From Clostridia bacterium (GTDB lineage Bacteria; Bacillota; Clostridia; Christensenellales; Borkfalkiaceae), in NCBI GenBank assembly GCA_021205485.1, contig JAJPXK010000107.1, positions 1-11,072 of the forward strand: 11,072 bases of DNA. Direction: 5' to 3'. The notes under the pieces are model-generated. The model was not told the DNA's origin. It did no database searches and was given only the letters and a program-made list of their open reading frames with translations. The position numbers and the translations under genes were made by a program. This document shows, in pieces, positions 5,701 to 11,072 of the stretch (position 1 is the first letter of the stretch; the number at the start of each line of letters is the position of its first letter).

Positions 5701-7868
5701 TTAATAATGATACGACGGTAACCGATTACGCTAATTATAAAATAACCAGTTACGCGTTAAGGGTGCAGTCAGCCGCAGACGTTTATTCTTCCACAAGCGT
5801 TTCAACAACTGAGGTTGATATTGACGTTGAAATAGTAGCTGGCACCATTATAAGCAGCGTAGGCGGCGGGGTACTTGTATCTAAAGATGAAAGCGCCACT
5901 TCAGGCAGCTATGTAGAGACAAAATATAATCTTGACGTTATTTTAGGCGATAAAAACGGTGGCGGCGACGATGACGACATTACGGTTACAGTAAACGGAC
6001 TTGGCTCTTATGGTACGTCAGGCACTTACAGTGACAGCAGTATAAGCGGCGATGATTATTCCTATTACACTTATTATAACGGTATTTCTTTAGGAACAAC
6101 AGGCAACTGGACGTATAAAATTTACACACAAAGCGGCCACGCTGTAAAGGTAGATAACGGCGACCTTACAATTTACAATGGCACGTATCGGGTTGCAAGC
6201 TCAAGCAACGGCTGCGGCGTTTATGTTACAGGTGCAAGTTCCAACGCTACAATAAACGGCGGTATTTTCCAGGGATATACGGCATGGAGCAGCGATACTA
6301 TAGGCCCCGCATGCTCATATTCCTTAAAAGTGCTTGAAGGCAACGTTACTGTTTACGATGGCACATTTGATACAAGCCGCGGCAACTGCGTGTTTATTAT
6401 GGGCTCATCTTCGCATGACTGTCAGGCAAACATATATGATGGCAGTTATATATCAAGCGGAGGCCGAGGGGTTTGTTCCATAGGCTACGCTGACGTTACG
6501 ATAGGCGGCGATGGTTATACGCCTACAATACAGGGCGGCAACTATGCCTTAGGTTCAGAAGCGTTCGCAAACAGTCAAAGTTACCAGTATGATGGTACTC
6601 TGGTTGTAAACAGCGGAAGTATTACATCAAGCGGTAACGCTATATGGTTCGGCAACAGCAATATTAAACTTACTATAAACGGCGGTACAGTAACAAGCAC
6701 CGGCAGCAGTAAATTTGCTATTACCGCTTACGGCCCTAGCGGAACGACATATAACCAATATGTTTCCGGCGCAGAAATAACCATAACGGGCGGTACAATA
6801 ACAAGCGAGAACGGTACGGCCATAGTAATAGGCAACTCTAAACTTACTGTAAACAATGATAGCGGAACCAATCCTGTTATAAAGGGCGCAACATACGGAA
6901 TTTCGCTTGGCTATAGTACTTCGTACGCGCCTGCCATTAATTATGCGATAAGCATATCGAACGCCACGATTACGGGCGGTACAAGCGACGGTTGCGCCGG
7001 CATTTACGTAGCGAGTGTGGTAAACAGCGGCTTTACCGTTTCGGGTTGTACCATATCGGATAACGACACAACTTCATATATCGGTATTCAGTTCTATGGC
7101 GCGCCTGCTTCGGCTGTTTCTATTTCAGACAGCGCAATAACGGCGAGCAATAACGGTATACACTTTGGAAACGGAACTTCTTCAAATGGTACGGTAAGCA
7201 TAAGTAATACTTCGGTTACTTCAAGCGCGAACGGCGTACATTTCGGCGGAGCGACAAACGATACGCTTAGCATAAGTGGTTCTACTATAGTAGGCGATAC
7301 CAATGGTGTATATTTTGCCAGCAGCCTTAACGGTAGTGTAACCATAGAAAGTTCTACAACAAGGTCAAGCGGCGCTTTATATGGCATAAGGTTTGCGAGC
7401 AATGTATTTGGGTCTGATAACAGCTATACGTTTACCATAAGTAATTCTGATGTGTATGGCGGTTCAGGCATTAGGTTTGACTCAGATACAGGTTCCTATG
7501 GCGCGTTTATTATAACAGGCTCATCAAATGTTTACGCTAAGAGTGGCTATAACTATAACGGACTTGAACTTAACAGTAATTTAAGCATGGCGCTCACAAT
7601 AAGCGGAACGGCTAAAGTTACAGGCCGAAACAATTATGCAATAAAAATAAACGGAACTTGCAGCGGTGATATAACTGTAAGCGATCGCGCTGTGGTTTCA
7701 GGAACATATGCAATTTGGATAAGCAGTAATTTTACAAGTCAGATAGCGGTGGATTCAACCAGTATTAACCTTGTAAGTAGTAATAGTTATCAGGTTTATG
7801 TTGGCGGAACTTGCAGCGGCAGTATGACAAGCGGTATTACGTGCAATGAAACATATACAACGCTTTAA
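2775..7868 (+). CDS. Giant secreted right-handed parallel beta-helix protein
   Basis: Probable cell-surface or secreted protein of 1697 residues; ligand or activity unknown. A signal sequence (hydrophobic about 7-27) ends in GARYVS. Residues 56-130 hold the NLILDLNGHEI...LTIIDSS pattern common at the start of pectate-lyase-fold beta-helices. Residues about 205-338 look like an inserted beta-sandwich. From about 343 to the end run beta-helix rungs with recurring GG(S/T)(L/M)(T/S)V..G.F signatures. Near the C-terminus the rungs are very regular: NGIHF 1460, NGVHF 1486, NGVYF 1510, YGIRF 1536, SGIRF 1564 (spacing 24-28). Other features are an Ala-rich run near 745-755 and a DDDD cluster near 1065. 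I see no LPXTG, SLH, cell-wall-binding or catalytic motif, so anchoring is unexplained. Sampled GC falls from about 60-67% in the middle to 35-40% near the end. An adhesin or polysaccharide-binding role is inference. Confidence 0.85.
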   Translation: MLSKVRMIFILLLTLVLATSLAAISVTGARYVSYPSPSNESALTGDSDYSLSYQLRIYNVDQLIAAIANGYSNIIIDESVANPLFVSGEEMEVTSNLILDLNGHEIQRNDRDPMLNVTAGVQLTIIDSSTEQNGSLYNPVGSVLNIDGGVLTTLAGNYESGPRKNEYLSNYSVNNCVNSGVTGSEGTYKGGVIYDGETIGNVTYGTSTITCPVILPQVVEGATVVGGVTTKSATVNGSIYIDTAYTTNGCNVAADTYLYFVMEGAESRYVSTEGAQYSYSYYVKASDDLTEAGAGHYTYVGTSLTSEDDILVTVYAYENDKYIASDASSTLNISILGREVSNFAAIKMQRGSLNVQGGSYYSYFGEDSSYCVSATGGSLSVYNGRFEALEEGVCVRSAADTTGGSTGSVAIYAGEFYSYKGDMAQVENGTVTVTGGAFTKDASAYTATTEGENNSAIDLKGGTMTVSGATFNLNGSYVNGIKCQNDEDYGVVTVSDTTITYNGGSSSANTAGSYNVGIANYGGTINVTDCLFDTKDSNSTGIKSEADSNGGTGAVTANGCYFVFSGSASKGIKADAGEVNIGDAEDVSNTICMFYIDHVADCYGIYADTSSKVELNVNAAQFIMGQGYYDSETTAPNAYSSSNQGTTVFNSAGIYLDATADSSINLKRAVFIMAGSYSAGVYAAEGAVTQTDTGSSGYTSALLIGVTSAYYAGDGLNSQTTTNNHYETKFNNNYYVALYGSNTGAAYAAAAAATYYTSGSALNTISNQFAGLSTTNAKGSYGIFSEGGDITAANVYVTLCSTYGAGIYSSGGNITISDFQCDVRSTEGTPDTAYPGATATADVSSAAIASNGGAIEITSSVINTDAYGFKVDGGSLTFNGGTASNGTEHTLYSLRATATYVDGGSVTIAEYATYTLNSNIATQAGWTDPSGDLLTDYKNLTAGATSNTDTIKPDGIYVTGGSFTSNGTLNITFSGVNNDTTVTDYANYKITSYALRVQSAADVYSSTSVSTTEVDIDVEIVAGTIISSVGGGVLVSKDESATSGSYVETKYNLDVILGDKNGGGDDDDITVTVNGLGSYGTSGTYSDSSISGDDYSYYTYYNGISLGTTGNWTYKIYTQSGHAVKVDNGDLTIYNGTYRVASSSNGCGVYVTGASSNATINGGIFQGYTAWSSDTIGPACSYSLKVLEGNVTVYDGTFDTSRGNCVFIMGSSSHDCQANIYDGSYISSGGRGVCSIGYADVTIGGDGYTPTIQGGNYALGSEAFANSQSYQYDGTLVVNSGSITSSGNAIWFGNSNIKLTINGGTVTSTGSSKFAITAYGPSGTTYNQYVSGAEITITGGTITSENGTAIVIGNSKLTVNNDSGTNPVIKGATYGISLGYSTSYAPAINYAISISNATITGGTSDGCAGIYVASVVNSGFTVSGCTISDNDTTSYIGIQFYGAPASAVSISDSAITASNNGIHFGNGTSSNGTVSISNTSVTSSANGVHFGGATNDTLSISGSTIVGDTNGVYFASSLNGSVTIESSTTRSSGALYGIRFASNVFGSDNSYTFTISNSDVYGGSGIRFDSDTGSYGAFIITGSSNVYAKSGYNYNGLELNSNLSMALTISGTAKVTGRNNYAIKINGTCSGDITVSDRAVVSGTYAIWISSNFTSQIAVDSTSINLVSSNSYQVYVGGTCSGSMTSGITCNETYTTL

Positions 7869-7905
7869 AATAATTGCTTTGCATTATAGAATAACACAAA
7901 ATTGA

Positions 7906-7936
7906 AAAAGCCTTCCTTCGGGAAGGCTTTTCCTTT
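7906..7936 (+). terminator. Rho-independent terminator after beta-helix gene
   Basis: An 11-bp perfect stem, AAAAGCCTTCC / GGAAGGCTTTT, is closed by a stable TTCG tetraloop (7917-7920) and followed by a T-rich tail. It starts 38 nt after the stop codon. The A run on its left side means it could also work on the minus strand. Confidence 0.92.
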
Positions 7937-7966
7937 GCCCCTTTATACTGCCGCCCCTTACCTTGC

Positions 7967-8156
7967 CTTCCCCTTGAGGGGAAGCCTTAAATAATATGCC
8001 GCATAGCCTTCCCCTCAAGGGGAAGGGGGACCGCTTTGCGGTGGATGAGGTGGAAATAATAAGCAACAACAACTCATCAGTCTGCTAACGCAGCCAGCTT
8101 CCCCTCAAGGGGAAGCCTTAAATAATGTGCCGCATAGCCTTCCCCTTGAGGGGAAG
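7967..8156. repeat. Four-palindrome repeat block with 59-bp direct repeats
   Basis: Two 59-bp direct copies (7967-8025 and 8098-8156, period 131) each consist of palindrome, 23-bp spacer, palindrome. The 18-bp palindromes sit at 7967, 8008, 8098 and 8139, with centres TG, CA, CA and TG. The spacers differ by one base. Between the copies lie hairpin ACCGC-TTT-GCGGT (8030-8042), a GGATGAGGTGG segment matching the inverted cassette at 2556-2582, and hairpin CTGC-TAAC-GCAG (8082-8093). No gene is present; the short open frame on the minus strand here reads only through repeats. Confidence 0.85.
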
Positions 8157-8198
8157 GCATAAACAAGGCGTAATATGTGCCTTACAGGGGCGTAATGG

Positions 8199-8227
8199 TT
8201 GACAATCTCAAATTTTTGAGGTAAAAT
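8199..8227 (+). promoter_or_regulatory. Sigma-70-type promoter of the dehydrogenase operon
   Basis: A perfect -35 TTGACA (8199-8204), a 17-bp spacer and TAAAAT (8222-8227) lie 42 bp before the alcohol dehydrogenase start. The spacer contains a dyad, CTCAAA-TT-TTTGAG (8207-8220), placed where a repressor could block polymerase. Confidence 0.8.
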
Positions 8228-8231
8228 ATTA

Positions 8232-8249
8232 TTGTTAATTTTTTAAAAA
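8232..8249 (+). promoter_or_regulatory. Possible Rex (redox-sensing repressor) operator
   Basis: TTGTTAA-TTTT-TTAAAAA differs at one position from the clostridial Rex consensus TTGTTAANNNNTTAACAA. It overlaps the expected transcription start, a usual repressor position, and Rex commonly controls alcohol and aldehyde dehydrogenase genes by NADH/NAD+ ratio in Firmicutes. The site is AT-only apart from one G, so chance similarity is a real risk. No rex gene is in the window. Confidence 0.35.
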
Positions 8250-8269
8250 TTAAGGAGGATTTAATAAAA

Positions 8270-9520
8270 ATGAATACGCAAACCTCTACCGACGCAAAAA
8301 ACGACGTCAGGCAAAAGCCTCATATGAACGTTTTCAAACGCATATATTGCCGCGTCTATCAGTTTGTTTTTAAAATTATAATTCCGTTTTTGCCCTACCG
8401 CCAGCCTAAGCCTATAGAAAACTGCCTTAAGGCTGCCGAACTTATAAAATCCAAAGGCAAAAAGCGGGCGCTGATCGTCACAGACAAAGGCATATGCGCC
8501 TGCGGGCTTACAACACCTATAGAAGACGCCCTTACATCTCAGGGCTTAGAGTATTCTGTATATTCCGATACGGTGGTAAACCCTACCACGCAGAACGCCG
8601 AGGAGGCCGCCGCTATGTACAATAAAGACGGCTGCGACTGCATTATAGCCATAGGCGGGGGCAGCGCCATGGACTGCGCCAAGGCGGCCGGGGCGAGGAT
8701 AATAAAGCCAAAAAAGAGCTTCGCCAAAATGAGGGGAGTGCTGAAAGTTTTTGGCAAGCTTCCCCTGTTTATCGCCGTGCCTACCACCGCGGGGACGGGC
8801 AGCGAAACTACGATAGCGGCCGTAATCACCGACGGCGAAACCCGCGACAAATTTACCATTATAAGCTTCTGCCTTGCCCCTCATTACGCCATATTAGACC
8901 CCGAAATGACTGTAGGCCTGCCTAAAAATATGACGGCTACCACTGGCATGGACGCCCTGACGCACGCAGTAGAGGCGTATATCGGCGGTTCCACCACAAG
9001 GCTTACGCGCAAACTTTCGGTAGAGGCGGTAAGCATCATAAGATACCAGCTTTTAAAGGCGTACAATGACGGTTCTGACCGTGTTGCGAGGGAGAGGATG
9101 CAGTACGCGGCGTACTGCGCGGGGCTCGCCTTTACCATATCGTACGTAGGCTACGTGCACGCCGTAGCGCACTCTTTAGGCGGCAAGTATAACACCCCTC
9201 ACGGTTTGGCCAACGCCGTGATATTGCCCTACGTATTAAAGCGTTACGGCAAAAAATGCTACAAACGCCTTGGAAAGCTCGCCCGCAAAACGGGCGTTGC
9301 TCAGCCAGACGCTTCTGACGAAGCCGCCTCAAAGCAGTTTATAGAATTTGTGGAATATATGAATAAATCTATGAATATTCCCGAAAAATTAAGGGTAGAC
9401 GAAGCCGACATAGACGAGCTTGCGGCGCACGCCGACAAAGAGGCCAATCCCCTTTACCCCGTGCCCGTTCTTATGGACAAAAGGTCGCTCAAGGCCATTT
9501 ACTACGATATAAAGGAGTAA
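8270..9520 (+). CDS. Iron-containing alcohol dehydrogenase (group III)
   Basis: Cytoplasmic NAD(P)-dependent oxidoreductase interconverting an alcohol with its aldehyde or ketone; 416 residues. The cofactor-binding region shows GGGSAMDCAK (129-138) and PTTAGTGSE (171-179). The metal site is complete: D228 and H232 in MDALTHAVEAY, H297 in HAVAH, and H311 in NTPHG. The spacings (+4 and +14) equal those of the FucO ligands Asp196/His200 and His263/His277. The N-terminus has about 40 extra residues with a YCRVYQFVFKIIIPFLPYRQP segment, seen in a Firmicutes subgroup of this family. AAGGAGG (8252-8258) supports the ATG. It is the first gene of an operon with the aldehyde dehydrogenase 4 bp downstream. 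The substrate cannot be read from sequence; a butanol/ethanol-type or broad aldehyde reductase is plausible. Confidence 0.95.
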   Translation: MNTQTSTDAKNDVRQKPHMNVFKRIYCRVYQFVFKIIIPFLPYRQPKPIENCLKAAELIKSKGKKRALIVTDKGICACGLTTPIEDALTSQGLEYSVYSDTVVNPTTQNAEEAAAMYNKDGCDCIIAIGGGSAMDCAKAAGARIIKPKKSFAKMRGVLKVFGKLPLFIAVPTTAGTGSETTIAAVITDGETRDKFTIISFCLAPHYAILDPEMTVGLPKNMTATTGMDALTHAVEAYIGGSTTRLTRKLSVEAVSIIRYQLLKAYNDGSDRVARERMQYAAYCAGLAFTISYVGYVHAVAHSLGGKYNTPHGLANAVILPYVLKRYGKKCYKRLGKLARKTGVAQPDASDEAASKQFIEFVEYMNKSMNIPEKLRVDEADIDELAAHADKEANPLYPVPVLMDKRSLKAIYYDIKE

Positions 9521-9524
9521 CGTT

Positions 9525-10898
9525 ATGCAGGATATGCAGCAGATTTTAAAAAAGCAGAAGGAATATTTTGCTACGGGCGAGACGCTTCCCGTCAGGTTCA
9601 GGATAGACGCGTTAAAAAAATTACGCGCGGCAATATATGCCAACGAAGACAAAATTAACGAGGCTTTAAAGGCCGATTTAGGCAAGAGTTCGGCGGAAAG
9701 TTATATATGCGAGACGGGCATGACCTTGTCTGAAATTTCTTACCTTATAAAACACGTAAAAAAGTGGACCAAGGATAAAAGGGTGCGTACGCCGCTCGCG
9801 CAGTTCGCCTCTAAAAGCTATGTAAAAAAGTCGCCCTACGGCTGTACCCTTATAATGAGCCCGTGGAATTACCCGTTTATGCTCACGCTGGAGCCGCTCG
9901 CCGACGCCATAGCCGCGGGCAATACCGCCATAGTAAAGCCTTCGGCGTATTCACCCGCTACCAGCGAGATAATTTTGCGGCTCATATCAGAAATTTTCGA
10001 CGAAAAATACATCGCCGTGGTTACCGGCGGCAGGGCGGAAAATTCTCAGCTTTTAGATATGGATTTCGACAAAATTTTCTTTACCGGCAGCGTGGCCGTA
10101 GGCAAAGAGGTTATGCGGAAAGCTTCTGAAAAGCTTATACCCGTAACGCTGGAGCTTGGCGGCAAGAGCCCCTGCATAGTCGATGAGACGGCCAAGCTGA
10201 GCCTTGCGGCAAAGCGTATAGCCTTCGGCAAATTTTTGAACTGCGGGCAGACGTGCGTCGCCCCCGACTATGTGCTTGTGCATGAGAGCGTAAAGGATAA
10301 ATTTTTGCAGGAACTTAAGAAGGAGATAACGTCGCAGTACGGCGAATATCCCCTTGAAAACGCCAACTACGGCAAGATAATTTCTCAAAAACACTATACG
10401 CGCGTCAAGGGCCTGATAGACCAAAACAAGATATACCTCGGCGGACAGTGCGTTGACGACGAACTGAGGATAGCCCCTACGGTTCTGGACGGCGCCGACT
10501 GGAGCGACGCCGCGATGGGCGAAGAGATCTTCGGCCCCGTTCTGCCTGTAATCGCCTACAAAGATATAGACTCCGTTATTGCAAAAGTAAACAGCGGAAA
10601 CACGCCCCTCGCCCTGTATCTGTTTTCATCCGATAAAAATACGATAAAAAAGGTAACTTCCCGCATAGCTTTCGGCGGAGGGTGCGTAAACGATACCATA
10701 ATCCACCTCGCCACATCGGCGATGGGCTTCGGCGGATGCGGCGAAAGCGGCATGGGCTCGTACCACGGCAAAGACGGCTTCGACTGCTTTACGCACAACA
10801 AGTCTATAGTAGACAAAAAGACCTTTATAGACCTTCCGATGCGTTACCAGCCGTACACCAAATCCAAAATAAAACTCACCAGAATGTTTTTAAAATAA
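9525..10898 (+). CDS. Aldehyde dehydrogenase (ALDH class 3-like)
   Basis: Cytoplasmic NAD(P)-dependent enzyme oxidising an aldehyde to its carboxylic acid; 457 residues, the usual size of the short class 3/YwdH-type branch. Visible motifs are PWNYP (113-117, with active-site N115), cofactor-binding K138 in GNTAIVKPS, TGS (187-189) in FFTGSVAVGK, general base E210 in LELGGK, nucleophile C244 in NCGQTC, and E334 in EEIFGP. All key residues are present. The C-terminal tail (about 435-457) is basic and lacks a clear membrane anchor of the fatty-aldehyde type. AAAGGAG (9511-9517) overlaps the end of the preceding gene and lies 7 nt before the ATG, indicating translational coupling. With its partner it would take an alcohol through the aldehyde to the acid, or remove toxic aldehyde. 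It is not the CoA-acylating type. The exact substrate is unknown. Confidence 0.95.
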   Translation: MQDMQQILKKQKEYFATGETLPVRFRIDALKKLRAAIYANEDKINEALKADLGKSSAESYICETGMTLSEISYLIKHVKKWTKDKRVRTPLAQFASKSYVKKSPYGCTLIMSPWNYPFMLTLEPLADAIAAGNTAIVKPSAYSPATSEIILRLISEIFDEKYIAVVTGGRAENSQLLDMDFDKIFFTGSVAVGKEVMRKASEKLIPVTLELGGKSPCIVDETAKLSLAAKRIAFGKFLNCGQTCVAPDYVLVHESVKDKFLQELKKEITSQYGEYPLENANYGKIISQKHYTRVKGLIDQNKIYLGGQCVDDELRIAPTVLDGADWSDAAMGEEIFGPVLPVIAYKDIDSVIAKVNSGNTPLALYLFSSDKNTIKKVTSRIAFGGGCVNDTIIHLATSAMGFGGCGESGMGSYHGKDGFDCFTHNKSIVDKKTFIDLPMRYQPYTKSKIKLTRMFLK

Positions 10899-10918
10899 GT
10901 CTATAAACAACAATTTAT

Positions 10919-10959
10919 GACGCCTGAGCAAATTTTCGTTCAAGGCGTCTTAATTTTTT
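10919..10959 (+). terminator. Rho-independent terminator of the dehydrogenase operon
   Basis: The stem GACGCCT (10919-10925) pairs with AGGCGTC (10943-10949). It has a 17-nt loop that can extend the pairing weakly, and is followed by TTAATTTTTT. It begins 20 nt after the stop codon. Confidence 0.9.
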
Positions 10960-10968
10960 AAAAAAGGG

Positions 10969-10997
10969 TTGTAAGCTTACGCAAAAAATGGTATGAT
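10969..10997 (+). promoter_or_regulatory. Promoter reading out of the right edge
   Basis: TTGTAA (10969-10974), a 17-bp spacer and TATGAT (10992-10997) are present, with an extended -10 TGG directly before. It lies just after the terminator and presumably serves a gene beyond the window. Confidence 0.6.
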
Positions 10998-11072
10998 ATA
11001 ATAAGTGAGGAGTTTGAAAATTTATTTATTTTACAAAACTTTAACATAAAATTATTTATTCCGTAATAATGG
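10998..11072 (+). other. AT-rich 5' leader, no gene visible
   Basis: This segment follows the promoter and is very AT-rich. An ATG occurs at 11069 but no ribosome-binding sequence precedes it, so I do not call a gene start. Confidence 0.4.

Noticed and set aside
2775..7868. Pectate lyase or other polysaccharide-cleaving enzyme
   Set aside because: The fold pattern fits, but I see no conserved catalytic Arg/Asp/Lys motif. Many beta-helix surface proteins are not enzymes.
7884..8072. Minus-strand open frame after the beta-helix gene
   Set aside because: It spans the terminator and the palindrome block, and its peptide is a read-out of the dispersed repeat.
7967..8156. Repeat block as a CRISPR array
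   Set aside because: There are only two direct repeats of 59 bp, the palindromes alternate with near-identical rather than unique spacers, and no cas genes are present.
118..8221. Shared TTTTTGAGG dyads at 118-139 and 8207-8221 as one regulator's sites
   Set aside because: The loops differ in length (10 versus 2) and the match is short and AT-rich, so chance is likely.

Overview
All four genes in this window lie on the + strand. The Ile codon ATA is frequent, ribosome-binding sites are A/G-rich, stops are mostly TAA, and intergenic DNA is full of short palindromic repeats around a CCCCTTGAGGGG core. Together with an iron-dependent alcohol dehydrogenase that has a YCRxYQ..LPYR N-terminus, this suggests a Gram-positive, probably anaerobic gut Firmicute (Clostridia, perhaps one of the uncultured Christensenellales-like lineages). 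That placement is inference; the window holds no rRNA or marker gene.

Layout. Positions 1-403 contain no gene. They hold a nested hairpin (102-144), a strong intrinsic terminator or attenuator (201-253) and a mosaic of repeat modules. Gene 1 (404-2083) encodes a 559-residue secreted or membrane-tethered protein with a TasA/SipW-substrate-like N-terminus and tandem Tyr-rich C-terminal repeats. The 691-bp gap at 2084-2774 is almost entirely repeats: a 33-bp tandem duplication, pieces of several dispersed-repeat families, and a cassette of six hairpins. Gene 2 (2775-7868) encodes a 1697-residue secreted protein, mostly right-handed parallel beta-helix, with a strong ribosome-binding site. It ends at a textbook terminator (7906-7931), followed by a symmetric four-palindrome repeat block (7967-8156).

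A good sigma-70-type promoter (8199-8227), with a possible Rex operator over the start site, drives a two-gene operon. Its members are an iron-containing alcohol dehydrogenase (8270-9520) and an aldehyde dehydrogenase (9525-10898) separated by 4 bp, closed by a terminator (10919-10959). A further promoter (10969-10997) points out of the right edge.

How they work together. The two dehydrogenases would interconvert alcohol, aldehyde and carboxylic acid with NAD(P)(H), in redox balancing or aldehyde detoxification. Genes 1 and 2 look like separately transcribed but related surface genes. Both have an Ala-Arg-Tyr motif right after the signal hydrophobic segment, and both carry the same 10-nt leader motif about 30 nt before the start codon, just after a repeat palindrome arm. 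The most unusual content is the modular repeat system shared by all three intergenic regions. It shows compensatory stem changes around a constant TAAC loop, and palindromes whose central dinucleotide is flipped between copies.
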